DNA of 64,000 bases from Pseudomonas sp. MF4836 (lineage in GTDB: Bacteria; Pseudomonadota; Gammaproteobacteria; Pseudomonadales; Pseudomonadaceae), in the NCBI RefSeq assembly GCF_002018875.1, contig NZ_MVOL01000011.1, positions 124,001 to 188,000 on the forward strand, in the 5' to 3' direction. The translations under genes were made by a program, and so were the position numbers. Below the pieces are notes generated by a model. That model had not been told where the DNA came from and did no database searches. It saw only the letters and a list, made by a program, of their open reading frames with translations. Positions 24,997-36,039 of this stretch are shown here, in pieces (the stretch's first letter is position 1; every line of letters begins with the position of its first letter).

Positions 24997-26807
24997 ATGA
25001 TCGCTTGCTTGCGGCTGTTTACTGCCCTCTGCCTGGCTACCCTTCTGGTGGCTTGCGCCAGCTCGCCCTCGTCCAGCCTTGGCGAACTTCCACGGACTCC
25101 GGACGCCAGCATCGAGCAACTGCTCGAACAGGCCGCCAACAGCAAATCACCCGACAAGGCCGCCCTTCTGCGCCTGAGTGCTGCCGACCTGGCCTATCGC
25201 CAGGGCAACGCCGGCCGTTCGGCACAGATTCTTCAGCAAGTGCCTATCGAACAACTCAAACCGGGACAGCAGGTCTTTGCCAGCACCTTGGCAGCAGAAC
25301 TCGCGATGACCCGCAACCAGCCCAAGGCCGCCCTGGCAGCCCTGAGCCATCCAAGCCTGCAACGCCTCGGCGAATTGCCAGCCGATCAGCAGGTTCGCAC
25401 CGGCACCGTACATGCTCGCGCATTCGAAGCTGACGGCCAGACACTTGCCGCCGCCCGCGAGCGTGTCGTGATTGCTCCCCTGCTCACCGGAGAGGCGGCC
25501 AGTAAAAACCATGAAGCCATCTGGGCACTGATCGCCGCCCTGCCAACCGACCAGTTGCAATCCGCCGGCAATGACGACCTCGCCGGGTGGATGAGCCTGG
25601 CCCTGGCCGTCAAATCCGCCGGCACCCTGGAGCAACAGCAAGCCGCCATCGATACCTGGCGCGCGCAGAACCCGAAACACCCCGCCGCAATTCAATTGCC
25701 GCAACCCCTGATCAAGCTCAAGGAACTGGCCAGCCAACCGCTGTCGAAGATTGCCCTGCTGCTGCCGCTGGATGGCCCCTGGGCCGCCTCTGCCAAGGCG
25801 CTGCGCGAAGGCTTCATGGCTGCCCACTACCAGGCTCAACAAGCTGGGCAAAATCCGCCAAGCATCGAGTTCTATGACAGCTCGCGCCAGACCTCGCTGG
25901 ATGACTTCTACCGCAAAGCCCAGGCGGCAGGCGTGCAACTGGTGATCGGCCCGCTGGACAAACAGCAAGTCAAGCAACTGGCTGCCCGCCCGCAATTGCC
26001 CATCACCACCCTGGCCCTGAACTACAACGATGGCGAGCAGGCCCCGGCTCAGATGTTCCAGTTTGGCCTGGCCCCCGAAGATGAAGCACGCGAAGCTTCG
26101 CGCCGCGCCCGTGCTGACGGCCTGCATCGTGCCGCCATCATGATTTCGAAAGGCGATCGCGGCGAGCGTATGCTCAAAGCCTTCCGCCAGGACTGGGAAG
26201 CCAACGGCGGCACAGTGGTCGGCGTCGAACGCGTCGACAAACCTGTCGCCCTGGCCCAGCAGATCGCTGACCTGTTTCACCTGCGCCAAAGTGAAGGCCG
26301 CGCCAAGAGCCTGCAAAATACCGTAGGCACTCAGGTGGCAGCACAGCCGTCGCGGCGCCAGGACATCGAGTTTATCTTCCTCGATGCCACCCCACTGCAG
26401 GCCCAACAGATCAAACCTACGCTGAACTTCCAATACGCAGGCGATGTGCCGGTGTATGCCACCTCGCAGGTTTTCAGCGCCAGCGGCGATCAGGATCAGT
26501 ACAACGACATGAACGGCGTATTGTTCTGTGAAACTCCGTGGCTGCTGGACGCCAACGATCCGCTGCGCAAACAAGTGACCGCACAATGGCCACAAGCAGG
26601 CGGCAGCCTGGGACGCCTGTTCGCCCTGGGCGTAGACGCCTATCGCCTGGCACCTCGCCTGGGTCAACTCAAGGCACTGCCAGACAGCAGAATCGAAGGT
26701 TACAGCGGCAGCCTGAGCATGAGCCCCAACCAGCGAGTCGAACGCCAGCTTCCCTGGGCACAATTTGTAAAAGGCCAGGTTACCCGCCTGCCCGATACTC
26801 CACGCTA

Positions 26808-26808
<1 letters not shown>
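24997..26808 (+). CDS. lpoA: outer membrane lipoprotein LpoA, activator of PBP1A
   Basis: The product is 603 residues. A lipoprotein signal peptide ends in the lipobox LVAC (Cys about 20). The N-terminal half is helical and TPR-like (SADLAYRQGNAGRSAQIL), and the C-terminal half from about residue 245 is a periplasmic-binding-protein-like domain (KIALLLPLDGPWAASAKALREG). LpoA reaches across the periplasm to stimulate the transpeptidase PBP1A. The stop shares one base with yraN (TAATG). A TACAAT box at 24955-24960 is a possible -10. Confidence 0.93.
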
Positions 26809-28455
<1,647 letters not shown>

Positions 28456-28473
28456 CGCATAAGCGACAGGCAC

Positions 28474-28505
28474 AAAAAAGGCGATCCATCTGGATCGCCT
28501 TTTTT
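28474..28505. terminator. bidirectional terminator between dolP and sspB
   Basis: AAAAAAGGCGATCCA / TGGATCGCCTTTTTT is a near-perfect palindrome with A and T tracts on both sides, serving the two convergent genes. Confidence 0.9.
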
Positions 28506-28517
28506 ATTACCGCTGTA

Positions 28518-28937
28518 TTACTTCACCACTTTCAAGCTGGGCCGACCGCTGGGGCGCGGCGGCTCGCTGTCTGGTGGCGGCATATCATCGTCCGCTTCGA
28601 TCTCGTCGTCGCCATCCTCATCCAGAGGCGACTCCAGGTCGAACACCATACCCTGGCCATTCTCCCGAGCGTAAATGCCCAGGATGGCTGTTATGGGCAC
28701 GTACAGGGTGTGCGGCACGCCACCGAAGCGCCCTTCAAAACTCACCGCGTCGTTATCCATGTGCAGATGACGTACGGCACTCGGCGAAATGTTCAGGACA
28801 ATCTGTCCATCACTGGCAAAACCTTGTGGCACCTGCACCGCTGGGTAATCGGAATTGACCAGCATGTGCGGGGTGCAATCGTTATCTACAATCCACTCAT
28901 AGAGCGCGCGGACCAGATAAGGTCGACTGGAGTTCAT
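28518..28937 (-). CDS. sspB: ClpXP adaptor SspB
   Basis: The product is 139 residues. The folded SspB domain (SSRPYLVRALYEWIVDN, PHMLVNSDYPAVQVP) binds ssrA tags. A flexible acidic linker (residues about 105-125) leads to the C-terminal ClpX-binding module RPSLKVVK. It lies 16 bp behind sspA, the usual operon. Confidence 0.97.
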   Translation of the reverse strand: MNSSRPYLVRALYEWIVDNDCTPHMLVNSDYPAVQVPQGFASDGQIVLNISPSAVRHLHMDNDAVSFEGRFGGVPHTLYVPITAILGIYARENGQGMVFDLESPLDEDGDDEIEADDDMPPPDSEPPRPSGRPSLKVVK

Positions 28938-28953
28938 AGCGGCTCCTTAAGCC

Positions 28954-29571
28954 TTAGCGCATATCGCGTTCGACACCAGACAGACTCGCCTGGAAAGCCT
29001 CACGCGCAAACTGGCGCTCCATATAATCAAGCAGCGGCTTGGCTGGCCGCGGCAATTCAATACCCAGGATCGGCAGCCTCCAGAGTATTGGTAATAGGCA
29101 GCAATCCACCAGGCTTTGTTCCTCACTGAGGAAAAACGGCTTGTCCGCGAACAGCGGAGAAACCCCGGTCAGGCTCTCGCGCAGCTCTTTACGAGCCTGC
29201 ACGCGAGCCGCTTCCTTGCTGCGTGAATCCAGAATCAGATCCACCAAACCACACCAATCGCGCTGAATGCGATGAATCAGCAGACGACTGTTGGCACGAG
29301 CCACCGGATAAACCGGCAGCAAAGGCGGATGCGGGTAACGCTCATCCAAATATTCCATCACGACGGTCGACTCCCACAACGCCAGGTCACGATCGACCAG
29401 GGTGGGCAAGCTCCCGTAAGGGTTCACTTCGATCAGCTTCGGCGGCTGACGGCCCGCCTCCACACTGATGATCTCGGCGCTGACACCCTTCTCTGCGAGC
29501 ACAATGCGTACTCGGTGGGAATAGTGGTCGGCGGGGTCGGAGTAACAGGCCAACCGATTGGTCACGCCCAT
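28954..29571 (-). CDS. sspA: stringent starvation protein A (RNA polymerase-associated)
   Basis: The product is 205 residues with a glutathione-S-transferase fold: N-terminal thioredoxin-like domain ([25 protein letters not shown], then [19 protein letters not shown]) and an all-helical C-terminal domain. SspA binds RNA polymerase sigma70 holoenzyme and helps stationary-phase and acid responses. A long terminator-like hairpin separates it from petC. Confidence 0.97.
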   Translation of the reverse strand: MGVTNRLACYSDPADHYSHRVRIVLAEKGVSAEIISVEAGRQPPKLIEVNPYGSLPTLVDRDLALWESTVVMEYLDERYPHPPLLPVYPVARANSRLLIHRIQRDWCGLVDLILDSRSKEAARVQARKELRESLTGVSPLFADKPFFLSEEQSLVDCCLLPILWRLPILGIELPRPAKPLLDYMERQFAREAFQASLSGVERDMR

Positions 29572-29608
29572 GGCGATCCTCCTCGCTTGTTGAAATTATC
29601 GGGAGCAG

Positions 29609-29692
29609 AAAAACGAGCGCGCCCAGAGGGCGTCTCCCGTAACCCCTGGATGACCCAGACCGTTACACCTTCAGAGACGCCCTTGGGCGCGC
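29609..29692 (-). terminator. long three-tier hairpin terminator between petC and sspA
   Basis: The outer arms 29617-29636 and 29674-29692 pair over 19 bp with one bulged base (GCGCGCCCA-AGGGCGTCTC). Inside, GTAAC/GTTAC and then CTGG/CCAG pair. On the minus strand the structure is followed by TTTTT (29613-29609). It most likely terminates petABC, or attenuates read-through into sspA. Confidence 0.75.
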
Positions 29693-29721
29693 ACGATTAA
29701 CAGCAGTTGCTTACAGCTTTA

Positions 29722-30501
29722 TCAATGAACGTCCTTCCAGTATTCGCGCTTGAGCAAGTAGGCGAATACGAAGAAGAAGGCCAGGTACAACAACACATAA
29801 GTGCCGATACGCTGATGCTGCAGTTTTACCGGGTTGGCCGAGTAAGCCAGGAAGGTTACTAGGTTTTTGACCTTCTCGTCGAACTGCTCTTCTGTCAGCG
29901 CACCTGTTTTCGGCACGATGGTCAGTTGATCACAGGCTTCGTGAGTCAGCGGGGTCCCGGTCAGCGGGTCATATTGCTTCTTGCCGTCTTCGACAATCTG
30001 CACCTGTTTGCAGCCGACGACCTGGCGACCTTGCAGGCCAACCAGCACGTTAGGCATGCCGACGTTCGGGAACACCTTGTTGTTCACACCCCAAGGACGC
30101 GCCGGATCTTCGTAGAACGATTTCAGGTAGCCATAGAGCCAGTCGGTACCGCGAACACGAGCCACTAGGGTCAGATCCGGCGGCGCCGCACCAAACCATG
30201 CCTTGGCATCGGAAGGCTGCATGCCGATGCTCATGTGGTCACCGATTTTGGCACCGGTGAACACCAGGTTGCTCAGCATCAGATCATGGGGGATACCCAG
30301 GTCATCCGCGACGCGCTCATAGCGTTGGAACTTGGCGCTGTGGCAGCCCATGCAGTAGTTGGCGAACGTACGTGCGCCGTCTTGCATGGCCGCTTTGTCC
30401 GAGACGTCGATATCGACTTTTTCCAGCTCAGGACCATGCTCGGCCGCGAAGGACAACATAGGCAAAGCAGCAAGAATCAGTACAGCAAATAGCTTTTTCA
30501 T
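29722..30501 (-). CDS. petC: cytochrome c1 of the bc1 complex
   Basis: The product is 259 residues with a signal peptide MKKLFAVLILAALPMLSFA. The heme c motif is CMGCH in the segment TFANYCMGCHSAKF. A C-terminal membrane anchor is YVLLYLAFFFVFAYLLKREYW. It passes electrons from the Rieske protein to soluble cytochromes. The start at 30501 gives the TGATG junction with petB; the longer frame is inside petB. Confidence 0.97.
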   Translation of the reverse strand: MKKLFAVLILAALPMLSFAAEHGPELEKVDIDVSDKAAMQDGARTFANYCMGCHSAKFQRYERVADDLGIPHDLMLSNLVFTGAKIGDHMSIGMQPSDAKAWFGAAPPDLTLVARVRGTDWLYGYLKSFYEDPARPWGVNNKVFPNVGMPNVLVGLQGRQVVGCKQVQIVEDGKKQYDPLTGTPLTHEACDQLTIVPKTGALTEEQFDEKVKNLVTFLAYSANPVKLQHQRIGTYVLLYLAFFFVFAYLLKREYWKDVH

Positions 30502-31712
30502 CAGCCAGTCACCCTTTCCGGAACCGGTTTGGTCTTCTCGAGCCTGGTGTAGAACGGCATCAGAATGAAGTAGGCGAAGTACAGGAACGTACATACCTGC
30601 GACAGCAGCGTACGACCCGGAGTCGGCGCCAGAACACCCAGGACACCCAGGATCACGAACGAGATGCAGAACACCCACAGCCAGATCTTGCTCAGCATGC
30701 CCTTGTAGCGCATGGATTTGACCGGACTGCGGTCAAGCCAAGGCAGGACGAAGAGAACAGCGATCGCAGCGCCCATGGCGATGACACCCAGGAGCTTGTC
30801 CGGCACCGCACGCAGAATCGCGTAGAACGGCGTGAAGTACCAAACCGGGGCAATGTGCTCAGGGGTCTTAAAGGCGTTAGCCACTTCGAAGTTCGGCTTC
30901 TCGAGGAAATAGCCGCCCATTTCCGGGAAGAAGAACACGATGGTGCAGAAGATGAACAGGAACACCACCACGCCGACGATATCTTTCACGGTGTAGTACG
31001 GGTGGAAGGCAATGCCGTCCAACGGTACGCCGTTTTCGTCCTTGTGCTTCTTGATATCCACACCGTCCGGGTTGTTCGAGCCGACTTCATGCAACGCCAG
31101 CACGTGCAGCACCACCAGGCCGAGAATCACGATCGGCAAGGCCACCACGTGCAACGCGAAGAAGCGGTTCAGGGTAATACCGGAAATCAGGTAGTCACCA
31201 CGGATCCACTGGGTCAGGTCGTTACCGATGACCGGGATCGCGCCGAACAGCGAGATGATCACCTGGGCGCCCCAATAAGACATCTGACCCCAAGGCAGCA
31301 GGTAGCCCATGAAGGCCTCTGCCATCAGCGCCAGGTAGATCAGCATGCCGAACAGCCATACCAGCTCCCGTGGCTTCTGGTACGAGCCGTAGAGCAGCCC
31401 ACGGAACATGTGCAGGTAGACCACGATGAAAAACGCCGAGGCGCCGGTGGAGTGCAGCAGGCGCAGGATCGAGCCGTACTCCACGTCACGCATGATGTAT
31501 TCAACGGAAGCGAACGCCTCCTCCGCCGAAGGGGTGTAGCTCATGGTCAGCCACACACCGGTGACGATCTGGTTGACCAGAACCAACAGTGCAAGGGAGC
31601 CAAAGAAGTAGAAGAAGTTGAAGTTCTTCGGAGCGTAATACTTGCTGAGATGGTCTTCCCACATTTTGGTCGCGGGAAAGCGTGCATCAACCCAATCCAT
31701 GAACTTGCTCAT
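30501..31712 (-). CDS. petB: cytochrome b of the bc1 complex
   Basis: The product is 403 residues with eight membrane helices. The four heme-ligand histidines lie in the second and fourth helices (STGASAFFIVVYLHMFRGL and the ALHVVALPIVILGLVVLHVLAL region). The Qo motif PEW is in variant form in the PVWYFTPFYAILR stretch (PVWY). It oxidises ubiquinol at Qo and reduces quinone at Qi. I used ATG 31712; the preceding GTG at 31715 is less likely. It overlaps petA by one base. Confidence 0.97.
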   Translation of the reverse strand: MSKFMDWVDARFPATKMWEDHLSKYYAPKNFNFFYFFGSLALLVLVNQIVTGVWLTMSYTPSAEEAFASVEYIMRDVEYGSILRLLHSTGASAFFIVVYLHMFRGLLYGSYQKPRELVWLFGMLIYLALMAEAFMGYLLPWGQMSYWGAQVIISLFGAIPVIGNDLTQWIRGDYLISGITLNRFFALHVVALPIVILGLVVLHVLALHEVGSNNPDGVDIKKHKDENGVPLDGIAFHPYYTVKDIVGVVVFLFIFCTIVFFFPEMGGYFLEKPNFEVANAFKTPEHIAPVWYFTPFYAILRAVPDKLLGVIAMGAAIAVLFVLPWLDRSPVKSMRYKGMLSKIWLWVFCISFVILGVLGVLAPTPGRTLLSQVCTFLYFAYFILMPFYTRLEKTKPVPERVTG

Positions 31713-32305
31713 CACGCTTTCTCCGTGTCGACGCCGATGACAATGATGTCGTCCGACTCATAGGAATGCGGGGGAACTGGCAGGTTCAAAGGCGCAGGTT
31801 GCGACTTGTAGACGCGGCCAGCCAGATCGTAGTGGGAACCGTGGCATGGGCAGAAATAGCCACCCACCCAGTCCTTGCCCAGATCCGCAGGTGCCACCTC
31901 TGGACGGAAGGTTGGCGAACAGCCCAGGTGAGTGCAGATACCGATCAGCAGCAGAATCTCTGGCTTGATCGAGCGCACCTCCGGGTCGACGTAGGTTGGC
32001 TGTTCCGAATTCTTGGAGTCCGGGTCAGACAGCTGACCCTCGATCTTTTTCAGATTTCCCAGGATTTCCTGCGTACGGCGGACAATGAACACCGGCTGAC
32101 CGCGCCACTCAGCAATCATCTGCTGACCTGGATCGATTTTGCTGACATTCACTTTCACCGGTGCACCTGCGGCTTTCGCCTTGGCACTGGGAAACCATGA
32201 CCCCACGAACGGGACCGCAGCCCCCACCGCTCCTGCAGCACCCACCACGGATGTGGCTGCTACAAGGAAGCGACGCCGGCCTGTATTCACGCCGTCATTG
32301 CTCAT
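31712..32305 (-). CDS. petA: Rieske iron-sulfur subunit of the bc1 complex
   Basis: The product is 197 residues. Twin-arginine-type N-terminus (GRRRFLVAAT) with a membrane anchor, followed by the Rieske domain with both cluster motifs CTHLGCSP and CPCHGSHYD, two Cys and two His ligands for the 2Fe-2S centre. First gene of petABC. Folded export by Tat is known for such proteins. Confidence 0.97.
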   Translation of the reverse strand: MSNDGVNTGRRRFLVAATSVVGAAGAVGAAVPFVGSWFPSAKAKAAGAPVKVNVSKIDPGQQMIAEWRGQPVFIVRRTQEILGNLKKIEGQLSDPDSKNSEQPTYVDPEVRSIKPEILLLIGICTHLGCSPTFRPEVAPADLGKDWVGGYFCPCHGSHYDLAGRVYKSQPAPLNLPVPPHSYESDDIIVIGVDTEKA

Positions 32306-32451
32306 TCAGTCCTCTCCCATCAGCTTTGTGGCCTGTTAAATCAGGCATCTACTAAGTAAAAATCTGAACTTATAAAAATTTTGCCGAATGGTAATGAAAA
32401 GCCCCTACTCTGACAAGGTAATTACTAGGCGGACCTAGCGCCAAGCCTTGT

Positions 32452-32478
32452 AGTATAGGGCCTCTACGGATGTGGCAA
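32452..32478 (-). promoter_or_regulatory. weak candidate promoter for petABC
   Basis: Minus strand TTGCCA (32478-32473), only 15 bp, TATACT (32457-32452). The -10 is good and the spacing short. The 250-bp gap must contain the petA promoter; this is the best match I find. Confidence 0.35.
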
Positions 32479-32505
32479 GTTGTCACACCAAAAATCTGCG
32501 CCCAT

Positions 32506-32543
32506 AAAAAACGCCCAGCTCCGCGAGGAGACTGGGCGTTTTT
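32506..32543 (-). terminator. rho-independent terminator after rpsI
   Basis: Stem AAAAACGCCCAG / CTGGGCGTTTTT with an inner CTCC/GGAG pairing around GCGA. The minus-strand copy follows the rpsI stop and ends in T residues. Confidence 0.88.
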
Positions 32544-32558
32544 GAACGCGAGAGCGAA

Positions 32559-32951
32559 TTAACGCTTCGAGTACTGCGGACGCTTACGCGCTTTACGCAG
32601 ACCAACTTTCTTACGTTCAACTTCACGGGCGTCGCGAGTTACGAAGCCAGCTTTGCGCAGTGCACCGCGCAGAGTTTCGTCGTAGTCCATCAGAGCGCGA
32701 GTGATGCCGTGGCGGATTGCGCCAGCTTGACCACTTACACCGCCACCGATAACGGTGACGTAGATGTCGAACTTTTCAACGGTCTCGGTCAATTCCAGCG
32801 GCTGACGAACTACCATGCGGGCAGTTTCGCGACCGAAGAAGTTGTCCAGGGAGCGGTTGTTGATCGAGATGTTACCAGTGCCCGGACGCAGGAAAACGCG
32901 TGCGGTTGCGGTTTTGCGACGGCCAGTGCCGTAATTTTGAGTCGCCGACAT
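32559..32951 (-). CDS. rpsI: 30S ribosomal protein S9
   Basis: The product is 130 residues. [18 protein letters not shown] at the start, [14 protein letters not shown] in the middle and the basic tail [12 protein letters not shown] that reaches the P-site tRNA are all diagnostic. It follows rplM by 14 bp. Confidence 0.99.
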   Translation of the reverse strand: MSATQNYGTGRRKTATARVFLRPGTGNISINNRSLDNFFGRETARMVVRQPLELTETVEKFDIYVTVIGGGVSGQAGAIRHGITRALMDYDETLRGALRKAGFVTRDAREVERKKVGLRKARKRPQYSKR

Positions 32952-32965
32952 AATGAACTATTCCG

Positions 32966-33394
32966 TTAAAACTTCAGTTCTTGGGGCTGCTGAGCAGTAT
33001 GAGGGTGAGCAGCGCCCGCATAGACTTTCAGCTTACGGTACATGTCGCGACCCAGCGGGTTCTTAGGCAGCATGCCTTTGACCGCAGTCTCGATCACGCG
33101 CTCAGGGGCTTTAGCGATCAGCTTATCGAAGCTGATGGACTTGATGCCGCCCGGGAAACCGGAGTGGGAGTAGTACATTTTATCGGTGGTTTTAGCACCT
33201 GTTACACGGATCTGCTCAGCATTGATAACGACGATGTAGTCGCCGGTGTCAACGTGAGGAGTGTACTCAGGCTTGTGCTTGCCACGCAGACGGCTCGCGA
33301 TCTCGGTGGCCAGACGACCCAGGGTCTGACCAGCAGCGTCGACGACAAACCAGTCGCGCTTTACTGTTTCCGGTTTAGCAGTAAAAGTTTTCAT
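32966..33394 (-). CDS. rplM: 50S ribosomal protein L13
   Basis: The product is 142 residues. [36 protein letters not shown] and [18 protein letters not shown] are L13 signatures. It is the first gene of rplM-rpsI and has a good promoter at 33436-33464. Confidence 0.99.
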   Translation of the reverse strand: MKTFTAKPETVKRDWFVVDAAGQTLGRLATEIASRLRGKHKPEYTPHVDTGDYIVVINAEQIRVTGAKTTDKMYYSHSGFPGGIKSISFDKLIAKAPERVIETAVKGMLPKNPLGRDMYRKLKVYAGAAHPHTAQQPQELKF

Positions 33395-33435
33395 TCTTTA
33401 TAGCCTCAGGGGCCGCCCTGTAAATTAGACGGCGG

Positions 33436-33464
33436 ATCTTACTGAATAGTGCGTACTTTGACAA
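33436..33464 (-). promoter_or_regulatory. sigma70 promoter of rplM-rpsI
   Basis: Minus strand TTGTCA (33464-33459), exactly 17 bp, TAAGAT (33441-33436), about 40 bp upstream of the rplM ATG. Confidence 0.7.
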
Positions 33465-33641
33465 GTCAAAGGCAGCCGGATACAGACGCTATCGGGGGCT
33501 CGGGTCAGCGCGTCCGTTCAACGGCAAGATTCTTCGGCAGGCGGCGCATCACTTCCACTGCAGAAAGAGGTGCGCAATTATGCAGATTGCGAAAAAAAAT
33601 TCAACCTGCTTTTATGATTGTTTTCCCCAAAGGAGTACCCG

Positions 33642-34682
33642 ATGGATTATCGACAGCTGGGCCGAACCGATCTGAATGTGAGCGCGATCTGTCTGGGAAC
33701 CATGACCTGGGGCGAGCAGAACAGCGAAGCCGAGGCCTTTGCCCAGATCGAACGCGCAAAGAGCGCCGGCATCAATTTCATCGACACCGCCGAGATGTAC
33801 CCGGTACCGCCCAAGGCCGAAACCTACGCCACCACCGAGCGTTACATCGGCAACTGGTTCAAGACCCGCGGCGATCGCGCCGACTGGATCCTGGCCAGCA
33901 AGATCGCCGGGCCGGGCAACACCATCGACTACATTCGCGACAAGCAACTCAAGCACAACCGCAAACACATCGTCGAAGCGGTGGACGCCAGCCTCAAGCG
34001 CCTGCAGACCGACTGGATCGACCTGTATCAATTGCACTGGCCGGAGCGCAGCACCAACTTTTTCGGCCAGCTCGGCTACAAGCACCAGGCCGATGAAGAC
34101 TTCACCCCGCTGGAGGAAACCCTCGAAGCCCTGGATGAACAGGTCAAGGCTGGCAAGATCCGCCATATCGGCCTGTCCAACGAAACCCCATGGGGCACCA
34201 TGAAATTTCTGGCCCTGGCCGAAAGCCGCGGCTGGCCGCGCGCAGTGTCGATCCAGAACCCGTACAACCTGCTCAACCGCAGCTTTGAAGTAGGCCTGGC
34301 GGAAATTGCCATTCGCGAACAGTGCGGCCTGTTGGCCTATTCGCCGCTGGCGTTCGGTTTCCTGTCGGGCAAGTACGAGAATGGCGCACGCCCTGCCAAA
34401 GGCCGCCTGAGCCTCTACAGCCGCTTCAGTCGCTACTTCAACGCCCAATCGGAAGCTGCCTGCAGCCGCTATGTGGCCCTGGCCCGCGAACACGGCCTGG
34501 ATCCGGCGCAAATGGCCCTGGCCTTTGTCACGCAGCAGCCATTCGTGACCAGCAACATCATTGGCGCGACCACCCTTGAGCAACTCGACAGCAACATCGC
34601 CAGCTTTCAGCTGAAGCTGTCGGACGAGGTCCTGGCCGGGATCGAGGCGATCCACAAGGATCACCCAAACCCCGCCCCTTGA
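33642..34682 (+). CDS. NADP(H)-dependent aldo/keto reductase (Tas-like)
   Basis: The product is 346 residues with an (alpha/beta)8 barrel. The catalytic tetrad region is visible: FIDTAEMYP with Asp and Tyr, the Lys in ILASKIAG, and the His in DLYQLHWPERS. The C-terminal NADP-binding loop contains SNIIGATTLEQL. Length and the NFFG segment match E. coli Tas. The substrate is unknown. ATG 33642 has AAAGGAG at 8 nt; an upstream ATG at 33618 lacks one. Confidence 0.9.
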   Translation: MDYRQLGRTDLNVSAICLGTMTWGEQNSEAEAFAQIERAKSAGINFIDTAEMYPVPPKAETYATTERYIGNWFKTRGDRADWILASKIAGPGNTIDYIRDKQLKHNRKHIVEAVDASLKRLQTDWIDLYQLHWPERSTNFFGQLGYKHQADEDFTPLEETLEALDEQVKAGKIRHIGLSNETPWGTMKFLALAESRGWPRAVSIQNPYNLLNRSFEVGLAEIAIREQCGLLAYSPLAFGFLSGKYENGARPAKGRLSLYSRFSRYFNAQSEAACSRYVALAREHGLDPAQMALAFVTQQPFVTSNIIGATTLEQLDSNIASFQLKLSDEVLAGIEAIHKDHPNPAP

Positions 34683-34757
34683 GCCTCACCTGCCTGCGAC
34701 GGGGAGCGTCCGGCAGCCTGCCGGACCGCGCCAGCCCAATCGCGGGCAGGCCGCCCC

Positions 34758-35894
34758 TTAAAGGGAACGGGCGATGATCTCTTTCATGATCTCGTTGGTC
34801 CCGGCATAAATCCTCTGCACCCGGGCATCGGCCCAAGCCCGGGCCACCGGGTACTCCCACATGAACCCGTAGCCGCCGTGCAACTGCACGCACTCGTCGA
34901 GCACCTTGCACTGCAGGTCGGTCCCCCAGTACTTGGCCATGGCCGCCGTGGGCACATCCAGCTTGCCTTGCAGGTGCAGCTCCAGGCAGCGATCGACAAA
35001 CACCCGGCCAATCTGAATTTCGGTCGCCATCTCCGCCAGCTTGAAGCGAGTGTTCTGGAAGTCGGCGATCGCTTTGCCGAAAGCCTTGCGTTCGCGGGTG
35101 TAGTCCAGGGTCCACTGCAGCGCCGCCTCGGCCGAGGCCAGGCCGCCGATGGCCACCGTCAGGCGCTCCTGGGGCAATTCCTGCATCAGGTAGGCAAACC
35201 CCATCCCGGCCTGGCCCAGCAGGTTTTCCTTGGGTACCCGAACATCCTGGAAGAACAGCTCCGAGGTGTCCTGGGCTTTCATCCCGACCTTCTCCAGACG
35301 CTTGCCCTTGGAGAAACCCGGCGTGCTGGCCTCCACCAGGAACAGGCTGGTGCCCTTGGCGCCAGCCTTGGGATCGGTCTTGGCCACCACAATCACCAGA
35401 TCGGCGAGAAAGCCGTTGGTGATAAAGGTCTTCGAGCCATTGATGACATATTCATCGCCCTCCAGCACAGCCGTGGTCTTCACCCCCTGCAAGTCGGAAC
35501 CCGCACCTGGCTCAGTCATGGCAATCGCCGTGACCATCTCGCCCGAGACCAGCTTCGGCAGGTATTTGTGCTTCAGTGCCTCACTGCCGTAATGCAGGAT
35601 GTAGGGCGCGACAATATCCGAGTGCAGGGAAAAACCGATGCCCGTCAGCCCCAGGCGCCCTACCTCTTCGATAACCACGGCACTGTACAGAAAGTCGGCA
35701 TCCAGGCCGCCGTACACTTCGGGAATATGCGAGCACAACATCCCCGCCTCGCCCGCCTTGTTCCACAGCTGGCGATCGATATAGCCCTGCTTTTCCCACT
35801 CGCCGTGAAACGGCACGGCTTCCTTTTCCAGGAAGGTGCGCACGCTGTCGCGAAAGAGTTCGTGGTCGGAATTGAACAAGGTTCTGGGGATCAT
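34758..35894 (-). CDS. acyl-CoA dehydrogenase
   Basis: The product is 378 residues. It is an FAD flavoprotein oxidising acyl-CoA to 2-enoyl-CoA. AIAMTEPGAGSDLQGVKTTA is the FAD and substrate-binding motif. The C-terminal domain carries QLHGGYGFMWEYPVARAWADARVQRIYAGTNEI, with the catalytic base expected to be the Glu of GTNE. The start is ATG 35894 (MIPRTLF) with AGGTGG upstream. It is divergent from a GlxA-type regulator, which may control it. Chain-length or branched-chain specificity cannot be told. Confidence 0.93.
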   Translation of the reverse strand: MIPRTLFNSDHELFRDSVRTFLEKEAVPFHGEWEKQGYIDRQLWNKAGEAGMLCSHIPEVYGGLDADFLYSAVVIEEVGRLGLTGIGFSLHSDIVAPYILHYGSEALKHKYLPKLVSGEMVTAIAMTEPGAGSDLQGVKTTAVLEGDEYVINGSKTFITNGFLADLVIVVAKTDPKAGAKGTSLFLVEASTPGFSKGKRLEKVGMKAQDTSELFFQDVRVPKENLLGQAGMGFAYLMQELPQERLTVAIGGLASAEAALQWTLDYTRERKAFGKAIADFQNTRFKLAEMATEIQIGRVFVDRCLELHLQGKLDVPTAAMAKYWGTDLQCKVLDECVQLHGGYGFMWEYPVARAWADARVQRIYAGTNEIMKEIIARSL

Positions 35895-36039
35895 GCAGCC
35901 ACCTGTGATTATTGTTGATTGGATAAGGCTCAAAGAGCCTAAGCCGCGACCTCACCACAGGACACTGGACACATCCGACAAAAAATAAGACGATCCAGCC
36001 GTCTGGTGACCACTTTCCCCTATAAGAACAATTGAATTT

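Noticed and set aside
29609-29692. REP-type repeat element
   Set aside because: I see no second copy in the window, and the T tract on the minus strand points to a terminator.
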